Below, piece after piece: positions 1-9,579 of a stretch of DNA of 64,000 bases. The DNA comes from PRDV01 sp963710865. GTDB taxonomy: Bacteria > Babelota > Babeliae > Babelales > Babelaceae. Positions within the stretch are counted from its first letter, which is position 1, and every line of letters begins with the position of its first letter. The notes beneath the pieces were generated by a model that saw only the letters and a program-made list of their open reading frames with translations, did no database searches and was not told where the DNA came from. The stretch is from contig CAVQBR010000001.1 in the NCBI GenBank assembly GCA_963710865.1, positions 62,001 to 126,000 on the forward strand, written 5' to 3'. Both the position numbers and the translations under genes were made by a program.

Positions 1-453
1 TTCTGCGATATCAGAGTACTCAAGAAATAGGGCAAGGTTTAAAGGCGTTATCATACCCAGAACGTCAGGATCAAACCATAAAAAGTTTTTGTCTGCACCC
101 GCATTTAATAAACATCTAACAATATCAGCGGAGCGTGCTCGCACCGCCACATGCAATGGATTCTGGAGCAAAGATCCTTTATGAACATCTACCCCAAAAT
201 CTATTAAAATCTGCACAGCGCGACTCTTATTTTGGGCAATCATCTGCAAGAGAAGCTCCTTACCAGAATCACTTTCCAGTCGCGACAGGTAGTCAGGGTT
301 ACTTTCTATACGAAGGCATTTTGCTTCATCTGACTCTGTTGATATTAAAAGTTCATACAAATAATCCGGGTGATGCATTGTTTGCATCTGCATCCCATTT
401 ATACTATAAGTAACCAACAGAAGCAGAGCTCCTTTTTTTATCCTATCAAGCAT
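1..453 (-). CDS. Secreted ankyrin-repeat protein, 5' part, cut by window start
   Basis: The ATG at 453 (minus strand) opens a frame that stays open for 151 codons to the window edge. The first residues, MLDRIKKGALLLLVTYSING, are a basic start followed by a hydrophobic stretch, that is, a likely Sec signal peptide. Downstream are ankyrin-type helices (GADKNFLWFDPD, TPLNLALFLEYSDIAE). The same gene is present as a broken copy at 4814-6007. There a run of seven A after codon 5 is only six A long, and 31 bases are missing. In this copy the frame through both points is intact, so this is the better version of the gene. Ankyrin repeats bind other proteins; in an intracellular bacterium a secreted one is often a host-directed effector, but the partner is unknown. 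Confidence 0.75.
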   Translation of the reverse strand, partial: MLDRIKKGALLLLVTYSINGMQMQTMHHPDYLYELLISTESDEAKCLRIESNPDYLSRLESDSGKELLLQMIAQNKSRAVQILIDFGVDVHKGSLLQNPLHVAVRARSADIVRCLLNAGADKNFLWFDPDVLGMITPLNLALFLEYSDIAE

Positions 454-859
454 TGGTATCTCATTTTTGTATTTGATTTATAAGTACATAGGGGCATCTT
501 TTGGGGGTAGCTTAAGCTGCAGCAAGCATAGCACAATAGAAATGTTTTCGCAATCCAGCCCCTATCTTAGCGCTATTCATTAATCAAAAAAAGTGCGGCT
601 TGTGCAAGATCGGCTTCTTTTTTAAGATCGAATTCTCATCATCAGCGGTGACCTGGCCAGTGAAGACTGCACAATGAGGGTAAGAGCGTTATATGGTTAA
701 TCTTACTTACTCTCAACTGCGGCAGTTGTAGCTTTCTGCTCGTCGGTAAACTAGACTGAAGGTAGAAAAACGCGGGTATAGTGTTTTCAAAAAAATCATA
801 ATACCATCCCCGAGCGGAAACGCCCTCCGCTACTTAACGGAGGGCGAGAATATCGAGGG
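454..859. other. Intergenic region, no gene seen
   Basis: This 406-base gap lies between the end of the first beta-helix gene and the start of the ankyrin gene, both on the minus strand. It must hold the ankyrin promoter and the beta-helix terminator hairpin at 821-846. It is similar to 6008-6414, but a stretch near 630-690 differs strongly between the copies. I find no convincing coding frame. Confidence 0.6.
821..846 (-). terminator. Terminator-like hairpin after beta-helix gene 1
   Basis: CGCCCTCCG and CGGAGGGCG form a perfect 9-bp stem with an 8-base loop, 13 bases downstream of the stop codon of the minus-strand gene. No strong T run follows. The second copy at 6375-6401 has a different but still fully paired stem, which supports a selected RNA structure. 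Confidence 0.6.
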
Positions 860-3800
860 TTAGGACGCAGGAAGCAACTGAGTTGCTTGAATTCCCCAAC
901 CATTTACAACAGCTGCCCATTCTCCGGTACTCCAAATAATTAAATCATTACTTGGATCTGGAGCTAAGGATGACAGATCTCCCCAACGTTGGCCAATGTT
1001 CGCATTTAGGTAAGCGTTGAGTGGTCCAACATTATACGGATTACTCGTATTATTGGTAATCAAAACAGGATCTCGCAACGTACCAAGTGGATCCGAGGCC
1101 TTTCGTCCGGCATAAAAGACATTCGTATAGTCATTGTTACCAGATACTGTTCCCTCGATAACAAGATCACCATTCTTATTGGTCATGATAGCTGGAATGT
1201 AATAAAACTTTGGGTTATCTGTTATGGCAGTATCAAAGACCGTACCCCATTGTACCAATGCGGGACAGGTTGTCTCTGTTTCAATACCACACCCATTACC
1301 TGTAGGATCACCAGTTAGATCAAATTGATACCAACGCACACCGACTCGGTCTCCGGCAGGATTTCCTGTTCCAGTACTATCAACTTGAATGTTATGACAA
1401 ACATACAACTGTTTATTGCGCACATGAGGGGCTTTTAATGCACTAGAGCTTGTTTGTAAATACATAGCATTGACATTGCCAGGAGGAAGCTCGAGGGTCG
1501 TATAGAGATTGCCCGCATGAGGAGCATTTGCAGGATCAGTATAATTAGGAACATCTAAAAGAATCTGTTGTCCAAGAGTTGGTTGAGCCGATCCTGGGTT
1601 AAGAATGCGATAGAAAAAGAGTTGATTATAGGTACAGCATTCTGTCGGAGTACTGGGGGGCGGACAAAAGGGAACTATGTTTGGTAGGCAAGGATATTCA
1701 AATGCTACAGCATTTATAAGATACCCAAATTCGGCATCCGGATCAAAATTATCCGCCGGAGGAGTAAATGCAGAGATATTTGCTAATATTCCCGGGATTA
1801 CGGTAAATGCTGGAGAGGTATTACCTGTTATTATAGCGCTGTTAGGAATAACCAGCGTTGAAGTACCAAGGAAAGCACCAGTAGTAGCATCAAATGTATC
1901 CATGCTAATGTAAACAGCATTTACATCGGTTGCTAATTGTTGGTAATCAAGAGGCGCAGGGCCATCAGCTGGAATGTTTTGAGGAACCAATTGCTCATTA
2001 GTAAACGTAACAACAGTCCACACTGTCTCAGAAGTTATCACACCAGAATCGCTCCAAGCAATAATGAGCTCTGAAGGATAGCCAATATTCATATTTTCAG
2101 CACTCAAGATCCACCGGTCAAGGAAGCGGCTGTAAGTGATACGAGGATCCCCTATAGATGCTCCCAAAAAGCTAGACCCATCAATATTAAGGACACCATC
2201 TGGTTTTCCTGTAGCTTTATCAAAACTACGAATAACACTATAGGAGAACATAATATACTGCTGAGGACCAACCGACCCAGTTAAGTTTTGATCTCCTCGC
2301 GCATCAAAAGGCTGGACAGTGTTACTTACTGTAGCAGCTTCAAAGTTTAAACCAAGCGTTTGTGCGGGGATTGCATTCGTTGGCCAGCTTGCCCTTGGAG
2401 AGTACAGCGTCGGAGATTGTTTTTGGACACCGCTATCTGATGCTTTACGAGGCTTGGACTTCCTATGTCTTCTCTCAAAAGCAGATTCTTTAACCATAGA
2501 AATGAGCTGCTCTCTTGTTACGGGTTGACTTTGATTCTCATCCGATAACCCTATGCTATTACCAAGCGCTCCTCCTAAAGCACCATTGAGACCTATCTGT
2601 ATCCCATTTCCTCCGTTTGGCAACGGCTGCGTCCCGGTACAATCTGTGCCAATATAATTAGCTGTAATGAGATTACCCGTGGTATTAGGCGTACCATACA
2701 AGAGAATACCACCCGCACGATTACCTGAAATGACATTCTGCTGACCCGAAGTGCCTCCTATAGTATTTTGGCCATCATTGACTTCAATACCATAGTAGTT
2801 GTTCGCAAGCGCTCTGCTCCCGCTCACATCGGTGCCAATTAAATTGCACTGCACAACATTAAGTGTTGAGCCTGGTGTTTTGACATCTCCTAGAGAGATG
2901 CCAGAGCCGTTACCCGAGATCACATTGCTTATAAGACTATTCGATCCTGCTCCGAGGAGTATTATCCCCTTATTAGCATTGCCCAACGGTTTTGTTCCTG
3001 TAACATCTGTACCTATATAATTTCCTTGAATAGTAGTCTGAACACTGTTTCTAAGACGAATGCCCACCATGGACTGTCCTGAGATTAGATTCCTTTCGAA
3101 ATCATTCGATCCACCTACAATATCATCAAAATCAAGGCGCAAGTGTAGACCGACTTGGCTCGTACCAAGTGAGACAGTACCGGTTCTATCAACTCCAATG
3201 TAATTATTTTGAATGAGCGTTCCTACATTGAAGAGTGAATTAATACACCCACCACCAACGCTGTAGGAATCGTCTACATCCCATCCAAAACTGCCAGCAA
3301 TAAGATTACGATCTGCACACAAGGGCGTTCCTATCTGGACATTGGTACAATATGTGTTAATTGCACCGGCCAAACCAACTCCAGTGCGATTCGCCATTAC
3401 CAATGTACCGCTTGCGTCTGTCCCTATAAAACAACCAAGAATCTGCACGTTGCTGATGTTGGCATTGGAAGCATCAAGTAAAATACCACTCGCAAGCCAT
3501 TGATTAATAACTAATCCTCGAACTATTGACCCATCAACAGATGTGTTTGCAAGAGGAGCAAAATGCAATCCATTACCGGTAACGTACCCATCGCCCGTAG
3601 TATAGTTGTTACCATTAAGCACAATAGTAAGAACTGCACTATCACCTTGAGCCCTCGTATTAACTGCTGAACCCGGTTGGGTATATCCATCGATAGTTAC
3701 CTGTTGTGTAATAGAATCTAAATCCTGCACTGGCTGTATGGTCCAGGTATTTGTGGCAGAATCGTATCCAGGGTCAGATGTCGCAATATTAAAACTGATC

Positions 3801-3991
3801 GTATCGCCCGTTCCTGCACCTGCATTTACTTGCTGAATTGCCCAGCGCAATGTTCCGACCGGTGGAGTGAGCGCATCTGCTGTTGAAGTAACTTGATACG
3901 TTACTGCATGAAGTGGCAACAGGGTTGCACACATGAGGCCACAGGCAAGAGCCGCTCGCGACCAAACAGTTTTATACATGTATAATTTCAT
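860..3991 (-). CDS. Giant secreted right-handed beta-helix protein, copy 1 (1043 aa)
   Basis: I start it at the ATG at 3991, preceded by AAAGGAG at 5-base spacing. Upstream in-frame codons lack such a site. Residues 1-29 are a signal peptide ending LPLHA. A CSLREA-like start follows (TLRWAIQQVNAGAGTGD, then VTIDGYTQPGS). About 115-500 is a right-handed beta-helix made of repeats of the type NYIGTDVTGTKPLGNANKGI and NVISGN. After a basic linker near 500-570 comes a C-terminal domain of about 470 residues of unknown fold; its regular aromatic-rich segments would fit a beta-propeller (inference). The same C-terminal domain is in 6415-9579 and stands alone as the gene at 27070-28548. No catalytic site is recognisable. 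A surface or secreted adhesin or glycan-binding protein is possible but unproven. Confidence 0.85.
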   Translation of the reverse strand: MKLYMYKTVWSRAALACGLMCATLLPLHAVTYQVTSTADALTPPVGTLRWAIQQVNAGAGTGDTISFNIATSDPGYDSATNTWTIQPVQDLDSITQQVTIDGYTQPGSAVNTRAQGDSAVLTIVLNGNNYTTGDGYVTGNGLHFAPLANTSVDGSIVRGLVINQWLASGILLDASNANISNVQILGCFIGTDASGTLVMANRTGVGLAGAINTYCTNVQIGTPLCADRNLIAGSFGWDVDDSYSVGGGCINSLFNVGTLIQNNYIGVDRTGTVSLGTSQVGLHLRLDFDDIVGGSNDFERNLISGQSMVGIRLRNSVQTTIQGNYIGTDVTGTKPLGNANKGIILLGAGSNSLISNVISGNGSGISLGDVKTPGSTLNVVQCNLIGTDVSGSRALANNYYGIEVNDGQNTIGGTSGQQNVISGNRAGGILLYGTPNTTGNLITANYIGTDCTGTQPLPNGGNGIQIGLNGALGGALGNSIGLSDENQSQPVTREQLISMVKESAFERRHRKSKPRKASDSGVQKQSPTLYSPRASWPTNAIPAQTLGLNFEAATVSNTVQPFDARGDQNLTGSVGPQQYIMFSYSVIRSFDKATGKPDGVLNIDGSSFLGASIGDPRITYSRFLDRWILSAENMNIGYPSELIIAWSDSGVITSETVWTVVTFTNEQLVPQNIPADGPAPLDYQQLATDVNAVYISMDTFDATTGAFLGTSTLVIPNSAIITGNTSPAFTVIPGILANISAFTPPADNFDPDAEFGYLINAVAFEYPCLPNIVPFCPPPSTPTECCTYNQLFFYRILNPGSAQPTLGQQILLDVPNYTDPANAPHAGNLYTTLELPPGNVNAMYLQTSSSALKAPHVRNKQLYVCHNIQVDSTGTGNPAGDRVGVRWYQFDLTGDPTGNGCGIETETTCPALVQWGTVFDTAITDNPKFYYIPAIMTNKNGDLVIEGTVSGNNDYTNVFYAGRKASDPLGTLRDPVLITNNTSNPYNVGPLNAYLNANIGQRWGDLSSLAPDPSNDLIIWSTGEWAAVVNGWGIQATQLLPAS

Positions 3992-4209
3992 AACTTCTCC
4001 TTTGAAAAATAATAAACACTTCATTACACTATCTACTTCGCTTTCAGAGCTCTCATCCAATCAATCTACCCTTCTTAAAAGCTCCATACAAAAAGCATAC
4101 TCATTCCTACACTCGAAGATCAAGAGATTGTTTGTTGAATAAGCAAAGAATTGAAGAGAAAGCGATTTATTTGAAAGAATTCCGCTCTGTATGACCGAGG
4201 CTAACAAGA

Positions 4210-4319
4210 ACAGTCAACGTATTGCGCACCCTGCTTACCAGCCTGAAATAGTCCGCATCAGATCCCAAGGGAAGGATCAAGATTTTCAGAATATTTTCTT
4301 TCGTTTTCTGCGAGCTCAG
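4210..4319 (-). repeat. Conserved noncoding block upstream of beta-helix gene 1
   Basis: About 110 bases here are nearly identical to about 9839-9947, although the bases on both sides have diverged between the copies and the right copy carries extra sequence near 9740-9780. The block lies about 220-330 bases upstream of the start codon of the minus-strand gene. It contains no convincing frame. It may carry the promoter or an upstream control element. Confidence 0.5.
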
Positions 4320-4443
4320 AAAGCATAGAAGTACGACCTCGGTTCACCAGCTGAGGTAGCCGAACATAGAATGTAAAAAGGAGTTCATAGTATACAAAAT
4401 ACAAGGGGTGCAGCGACATGAAAAACCTGATTAACACGATATT

Positions 4444-4815
4444 TTAAGTTTTCAAATCCGTCGAAAATAAAGCCTTTAAGGTATCGAATGCCATCCCCAG
4501 TACAAGACAAGCCACACAAATACTTCACCATATCAGCCATTCCGAATGCCAGCAATACAACGCAATGTGCTCCCGCTGTTTTTTTAGCGATAGTGCCTGG
4601 CAATCTCCTAAACCTAGCAATTGCTTGCTCGTTCGAAATAGTCGCTCAATTGGCCATCGCAACAAATAATTAAATAAGCAATTTCATATTCGCCAGAGGA
4701 GTTTTTGCTTTTCGTTGCAATCAAATAACGCCATTTTCGGTTCAAGAGTACCTTGAATTGTTTTTTTCGGGTATTTCTAGTGAGCCTTACTCCTGGGTGG
4801 TCTTTGATTTTTTTT
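4444..4815 (-). pseudogene. Transposase remnant (DDE type, IS4/IS701-like C-terminus)
   Basis: On the minus strand one frame reads KKIKDHPGVRLTRNTRKKQF then KVLLNRKWRYLIATKSKNSS. The next frame reads RWPIERLFRTSKQLLGLGDC followed by QALSLKKQREHIALYCW. That WPIER...FRTSKQ.LGLGDCQ pattern is typical of the C-terminal part of DDE transposases of the IS4/IS701 kind. One frameshift near 4670 and one in-frame TGA near 4540 break it, and only the last third of the protein remains. No terminal inverted repeats were found. The remnant lies directly downstream of the broken ankyrin gene, so an old insertion probably contributed to the decay of that gene. Confidence 0.7.
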
Positions 4816-6007
4816 AGAGAGGTACTTTTTTAACTATGTCCGGGTTTATTAGAGCAGTAAGCTCGTCAAACTTCTCCTTTGAAACAAGATCAATAATACG
4901 CTAGCTTGTCAGCATCCTTGCCACACGGCTATGTCCACCCTGTAGAGCTATTTCTTCTGGCGTTAAGCCATGGCACGAATTGTCAGCACTGGCACAAGCT
5001 TGCAATAATAATGTCACAAGTTCGATGGAGCCTAACTCCGCAGCTCTAAAAAGTGGAGTTTTTCCATTGCATATTACTTCTTTGTTAGCTTGTGCTTGCA
5101 AGAGTGTTTTTACTACCTGAACATGGCCTTGTTCGATAGCAAAATAGAGTGAAGTACGTCCACCATGCGAAGCCTCAATCCGCGCACCATTGCTTATGAG
5201 CAGTTTCACCACCTGAGCGTAACCCAAGTATGATGCTACGATCAAAGGAACTGATCCCTGCGATGGTTTCTCAGGATCAGCGCCCTTAGACAGAAGAAGA
5301 GCAACTACATCTGCATGACCATGCTGTGCGGCGAGATATAAGGGTATAAACCCATCGCTTTCTAGATTTACGTTCCAAGCAGAACACTCTTTTCAACCAA
5401 AGAAAGATCTCCAACGCGAGCAGCATGTGCCAACTCATCAATATGACGAGATACGCGCATTCTTAACTGTTGAGTATGTTTTTGACGAAGTACGGGGACT
5501 ACTTGATTATAATCTAACAATGTGGTGGAATCATCCTGCTCGTCTAAAGGCCCTCTCTCAGGAATTGCACCAGCAGCCAACAACACTTCTGCGATATCAG
5601 AGTACTCAAGAAATAGGGCAAGGTTTAAAGGCGTTATCATACCCGGAACGTCAGGATCAGACCACAAAAAGTTTTTGTCTGCACCCGCATTTAATAAACA
5701 TCTAACGATGTCAGCGGAACCCGCAAAGAACCTTTATTAGCATCTACCCCAAAATCTATTAAAATCTGCACAGCACGACTCTTATTTTGAGCAATCATCT
5801 GCAAGAGAAGCTCCTTACCAGAACTACTTTCCAGTCGCGACAAGTAGTCAGGGCTATTAGCTATGAGAAAGCATTTTGCCTCATCTGGCATTGTTGCCAT
5901 TAGAAGCTCGTACAAATAATCGGGGTGATGCATTGTTTGCATCTGCATCCCATTTATACTATAAGTAACCAACAGAAGCAGAGCTCCTTTTTTATCCTAT
6001 CAAGCAT
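4814..6007 (-). pseudogene. Broken ankyrin-repeat gene, duplicate of the gene at 1-453
   Basis: The ATG at 6007 matches the start of the left-copy gene, but a T run of seven is six here (near 5990), so the signal peptide runs into a stop. Further breaks: a 31-base deletion near 5719-5725, a one-base shift near 5390, and a TAG at 4901-4903 beyond which frame-matching sequence (RIIDLVSKEKFDELTALINP) continues to about 4814. Open pieces are 5691-5972, 5368-5667 and 4901-5245. The last encodes four clear ankyrin repeats (GRTSLYFAIEQGHVQVVKTL; GKTPLFRAAELGSIELVTLL). The repeats resemble those of the intact 10224-12521 protein. Three shifts make a functional product very unlikely. Confidence 0.8.
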
Positions 6008-6414
6008 TGGTATCTCATTTTGTATTTGATTTATAAGTACATACCTGGCATCTTTTGGGGGTAGCTTAAGCTGCACTCAAAAGCGTAGCAAGCATAGCAC
6101 AATAGAAATATTTTCGCAATCCAGCCCCTATCTTAGCGCCATTAATTAATCAAAAAAAATGCGGTTCGCGCAAACTCGGATTCTCTTTTTTTTAAGATCT
6201 AATTCTCATTATCCTATAAATAAAGGAGATCGTTATAGGGTTAATCTTGATCACTCTCAACTACGGCAGTTGTTAGCTTTCTGCTCGTCGGTAAAGTAGA
6301 CTGAGGGGCGACGGATAAGAAAACCATGGGTAAAGTGTTTTCGAAGGAATCATAATGCCATCACCAAACGGAAACGCCCTCTGCTATGTAAGCAGAGGGC
6401 GCGAATATCGAAGG
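6008..6414. other. Intergenic region, no gene seen
   Basis: This is the counterpart of 454-859. It holds the terminator hairpin of the second beta-helix gene at 6375-6401 and presumably the promoter of the broken ankyrin gene. No coding frame is supported. Confidence 0.6.
6375..6401 (-). terminator. Terminator-like hairpin after beta-helix gene 2
   Basis: CGCCCTCTGCT and AGCAGAGGGCG form a perfect 11-bp stem with a 5-base loop, 13 bases past the stop codon. Compared with 821-846, the C-to-T change on one arm is matched by G-to-A on the other arm. Confidence 0.6.
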
Positions 6415-9400
6415 TTAGGGCGCAGGAAGCAACTGAGTTGCTTGAATTCCCCAACCATTTACAACGGCCGCCCATTCTCCGGTACCCCAAATAATTAAAT
6501 CATTACTCGGATCTGGGGCTAAAGATGATTCATCTCCCCAGCGTTGGCCAATGTTCCCATTAGCAGAATTATTTAATGGTCCAAAATTATACGGATTACT
6601 TGTATTATTGGTAATCAAAACAGGATCTCGTGTTGTGCCTAAGGGGTCTGTAGCCTTTCGTCCTGCATAAAAGACATTCGTATAGTCATTGTTACCAGAA
6701 ACCGTCCCCCCAATAACGAGATCATCATTTTTATTAGTCATAATAGCTGGAACATAATAAAACTTAGGACTATCAGTTATAGTTGGATCAAAAACCGTCC
6801 CCCATTGTACCAGAGCAGGACAGGTTGTCTCTGTTTCAATGCCACATCCGTTTCCTGTTGGATCTCCAGTGAGATCGAATTGATACCAACGCGTCCCAAC
6901 ACGATCACCAGCTGGATTTCCTGCTCCAGTGCTATCAACTTGGATGTTGTGGCAGACATATAACTGCTTGTTTCGCACATGAGGGGCATTTAATTTGCTA
7001 AATGTTGTTTGTAAATACATAGCATTGACACCACCCAGTTCAAATGTATAGAGATTGCCCTTATGGGGAGCATTTGCTGGATCAGTATAATTAGGCACAT
7101 CTAACAGAATCTGTTGCCCAAGAGTCGGTTGAGCCGATCCTGGGTTAAGAATACGAAAGAAGAAGAGTTGATTATAGCTACAGCACTCTGTCGGAGTACT
7201 AGGTGGTGGACAAAAGGGAACAATGTTTGGTAAACAAGGGTATTCAAATCCTACAGCATTTATCAGATACCCAAATTCTGCATGAGGATCAAAATTATCT
7301 GCCGGAGGAGTAAATCCAGAGATATTTGCTAATATTCCCGGGATTACGGTAAAGGCTGGAGAGGTATTACCTGTTATTATAGCGCTGTTAGGAATAATAA
7401 GCGCCGATGATCCTAAGAAGTTACCAGTAGTATCAAAGGTGTCTACGCTAATATACACAGCATTGGAATCAGTTGCTAATTGTTGATAATCAAGAATCGC
7501 AGGTCCATCGGCTATAATGTTTTGTGGAACTAATTGTTCATTGGTAAATGTAGTAATCGTCCAGACAGTTTCCGGAGTTATTACACCAGAGTCACTCCAG
7601 GCAACAATAAGTTCAGTAGGACCACCAACTGCGAAGTCAAAGTTTTCGCAACTAAATATCCAACGGTCAAGAAAGCGACTATAATCGATACGAACATCTG
7701 CGGCATTAGTTCCAAAAAAACTTGCCGAATCAATATTAAGCACCCCGTCAGGCTGTCCGGTAATTTTATCAAAGCTACGAATGGCACCATAGGACATCAG
7801 AATATACTGCTTGGGGCCAACCCAACCATTTAGATTCTGATTCCCTGCCACGAACGTGGGTTGCACAGTATTACTCACTGTGGCAGCTTCAAAGTTTAAC
7901 CCAATTATTTGGGCGGGCTCAGAAAGTGATTGCTGCAGAGACTTATCCATTACAGGAACCGAAAATCTTCCAGCTTGCGCTACCCTATGAGTCCCCGGAG
8001 TTTTTTGAATATTAAGTTTGCGCACGGGCCTCTGACGTTGAAAATCTTTAACCAAACCAAGAAATTGCTCTCTCGTCACGGGCTGGTCTCTTTGTATCTC
8101 TTTTTCGCTCATAGCAGGTATGCTTGAAGATGACCCAATGCTATTGCCCGATGCCCCTCCAAGTCCACCGGCGAGACCAATCTGTACACCATTGCCTCCG
8201 TTTGGTACCGGTTGTGTACCCGTTATATCAGTGCCGATATAATTATTAGTAACTATATTGGCCGTAGTAGTAGGAGTACCATAGATGAGAACACCACCCC
8301 TCCCATTTCCTGAGATAACATTTTGCATACCGGTACCTCCGACAGTGTTTTGGGCATCATTGAGCTCAATACCGTAGAAACTATTTGGAAGAGCCTTCGT
8401 TCCACTCACATCGGTACCAATCAAATTTCCCTGCATGGTATTAAGAATTGAGCCAAATTGCCCAACTATTCCTATATGGATGCCAGAGCCATTACCAGAG
8501 ATTAGATTCCTTAACATAGTGTTTCCGAATGCTGCATCCCCATCTATCTGTATACCCTTATTAGCATTGCCCAAAGGCTTCGTTCCTGTAACATCGGTAC
8601 CTACATAATTTCGTTGAATAGTAGTCTGAGCACTATTTCTAATACGAATGCCGACCATGGAATGGCCTGAAACTATATTCCCTTCAAAATCATTCGGCCC
8701 CCCTACAATATCATTAAAATCAGTCCGTAAGCTCAGACCGATTTGGCTCATACCAAGCGAAATAGTACCTGTTCTATCAACACCAACATAATTATTTTGA
8801 ATGATCGTTCCTTCGCTGAATGTTGAATTAATGCATCCGCCATCAACGTTGTAGGTATCAACTACATCCCATCCAAAACTGCCTGCTATAAGATTACGAT
8901 CTGCAAAAAGAGGAGTACCAATCTGAATATTAATACAATGTTTGCTACTCCCGCCTGACAAACCAATTCCGGCCCGATTCGCCATCACTCGTGTACCGCT
9001 TGCATCTGTCCCGATAAAACAGCCAATAATCTTCACGCTGCTAACATTAGCATGGGAAGGATCAAGCAAAATACCACTCGCAAGCCATTGATTAATAACT
9101 AATCCTCGAACTATTGACCCATCAACAGAGGTGTTTGCAAGAGGAGCAAAATGCAATCCATTACCGGTAACGTACCCATCGCCCGTAGTATAGTTGTTAC
9201 CATTAAGCACAATAGTAAGAACTGCATTATCACCTCGAGCCCTCGTATTAACTGCTGAACCCGGTTGGGTATATCCATCGATAGTTACCTGTTGTGTAAT
9301 AGAATCTAAATCCTGCACTGGCTGTATGGTCCAGGTATTTGTGGCAGAATCGTATCCAGGGTCAGATGTCGCAATATTAAAACTGATCGTATCGCCCGTT

Positions 9401-9579
9401 CCTGCACCTGCATTTACTTGCTGAATTGCCCAGCGCAATGTCCCGACTGGTGGAGTGAGCGCATCTACTGTTGAAGTAACCTGATACGTTACTGCATGAA
9501 GTGGCAACATGGTTGCACACATGAGGCCACAGGCAAATGCCGCTTGCACCCAAACGGTTTTATACATGTATAATTTCAT
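6415..9579 (-). CDS. Giant secreted right-handed beta-helix protein, copy 2 (1054 aa)
   Basis: The start is taken at 9579, with AAAGGAG five bases upstream, as in copy 1. The order is the same: a signal peptide (about 29 residues ending LPLHA), a CSLREA-like opening, a beta-helix with repeats such as NYVGTDVTGTKPLGNANKGI, a basic linker, then the large C-terminal domain. The first 165 residues are almost identical to copy 1. The helix rungs and the linker have many substitutions and small indels, including a longer linker near residues 515-580, while the C-terminal domain is again close. Both copies are open throughout, so both are probably used. They may be antigenic or ligand-binding variants of one surface protein, which is inference. 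Confidence 0.85.
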   Translation of the reverse strand: MKLYMYKTVWVQAAFACGLMCATMLPLHAVTYQVTSTVDALTPPVGTLRWAIQQVNAGAGTGDTISFNIATSDPGYDSATNTWTIQPVQDLDSITQQVTIDGYTQPGSAVNTRARGDNAVLTIVLNGNNYTTGDGYVTGNGLHFAPLANTSVDGSIVRGLVINQWLASGILLDPSHANVSSVKIIGCFIGTDASGTRVMANRAGIGLSGGSSKHCINIQIGTPLFADRNLIAGSFGWDVVDTYNVDGGCINSTFSEGTIIQNNYVGVDRTGTISLGMSQIGLSLRTDFNDIVGGPNDFEGNIVSGHSMVGIRIRNSAQTTIQRNYVGTDVTGTKPLGNANKGIQIDGDAAFGNTMLRNLISGNGSGIHIGIVGQFGSILNTMQGNLIGTDVSGTKALPNSFYGIELNDAQNTVGGTGMQNVISGNGRGGVLIYGTPTTTANIVTNNYIGTDITGTQPVPNGGNGVQIGLAGGLGGASGNSIGSSSSIPAMSEKEIQRDQPVTREQFLGLVKDFQRQRPVRKLNIQKTPGTHRVAQAGRFSVPVMDKSLQQSLSEPAQIIGLNFEAATVSNTVQPTFVAGNQNLNGWVGPKQYILMSYGAIRSFDKITGQPDGVLNIDSASFFGTNAADVRIDYSRFLDRWIFSCENFDFAVGGPTELIVAWSDSGVITPETVWTITTFTNEQLVPQNIIADGPAILDYQQLATDSNAVYISVDTFDTTGNFLGSSALIIPNSAIITGNTSPAFTVIPGILANISGFTPPADNFDPHAEFGYLINAVGFEYPCLPNIVPFCPPPSTPTECCSYNQLFFFRILNPGSAQPTLGQQILLDVPNYTDPANAPHKGNLYTFELGGVNAMYLQTTFSKLNAPHVRNKQLYVCHNIQVDSTGAGNPAGDRVGTRWYQFDLTGDPTGNGCGIETETTCPALVQWGTVFDPTITDSPKFYYVPAIMTNKNDDLVIGGTVSGNNDYTNVFYAGRKATDPLGTTRDPVLITNNTSNPYNFGPLNNSANGNIGQRWGDESSLAPDPSNDLIIWGTGEWAAVVNGWGIQATQLLPAP

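Larger units (their letters stand above)
1..4385. repeat. Tandem duplication, left copy
   Basis: This segment is repeated at about 5587-10005 in the same orientation, with base 1 aligning to base 5587. Each copy holds the 5' part of an ankyrin gene and a complete beta-helix gene, both on the minus strand. Identity is uneven. The block around 3480-3990 is almost identical to 9068-9579, while the middle of the big gene differs at many positions. The left copy is cut by the window start, so its true size is unknown. Confidence 0.9.

Noticed and set aside
1677..3020. Open frames on the plus strand inside the first beta-helix gene
   Set aside because: They mirror the codon structure of the minus-strand gene, have no ribosome sites and no similarity to known families.
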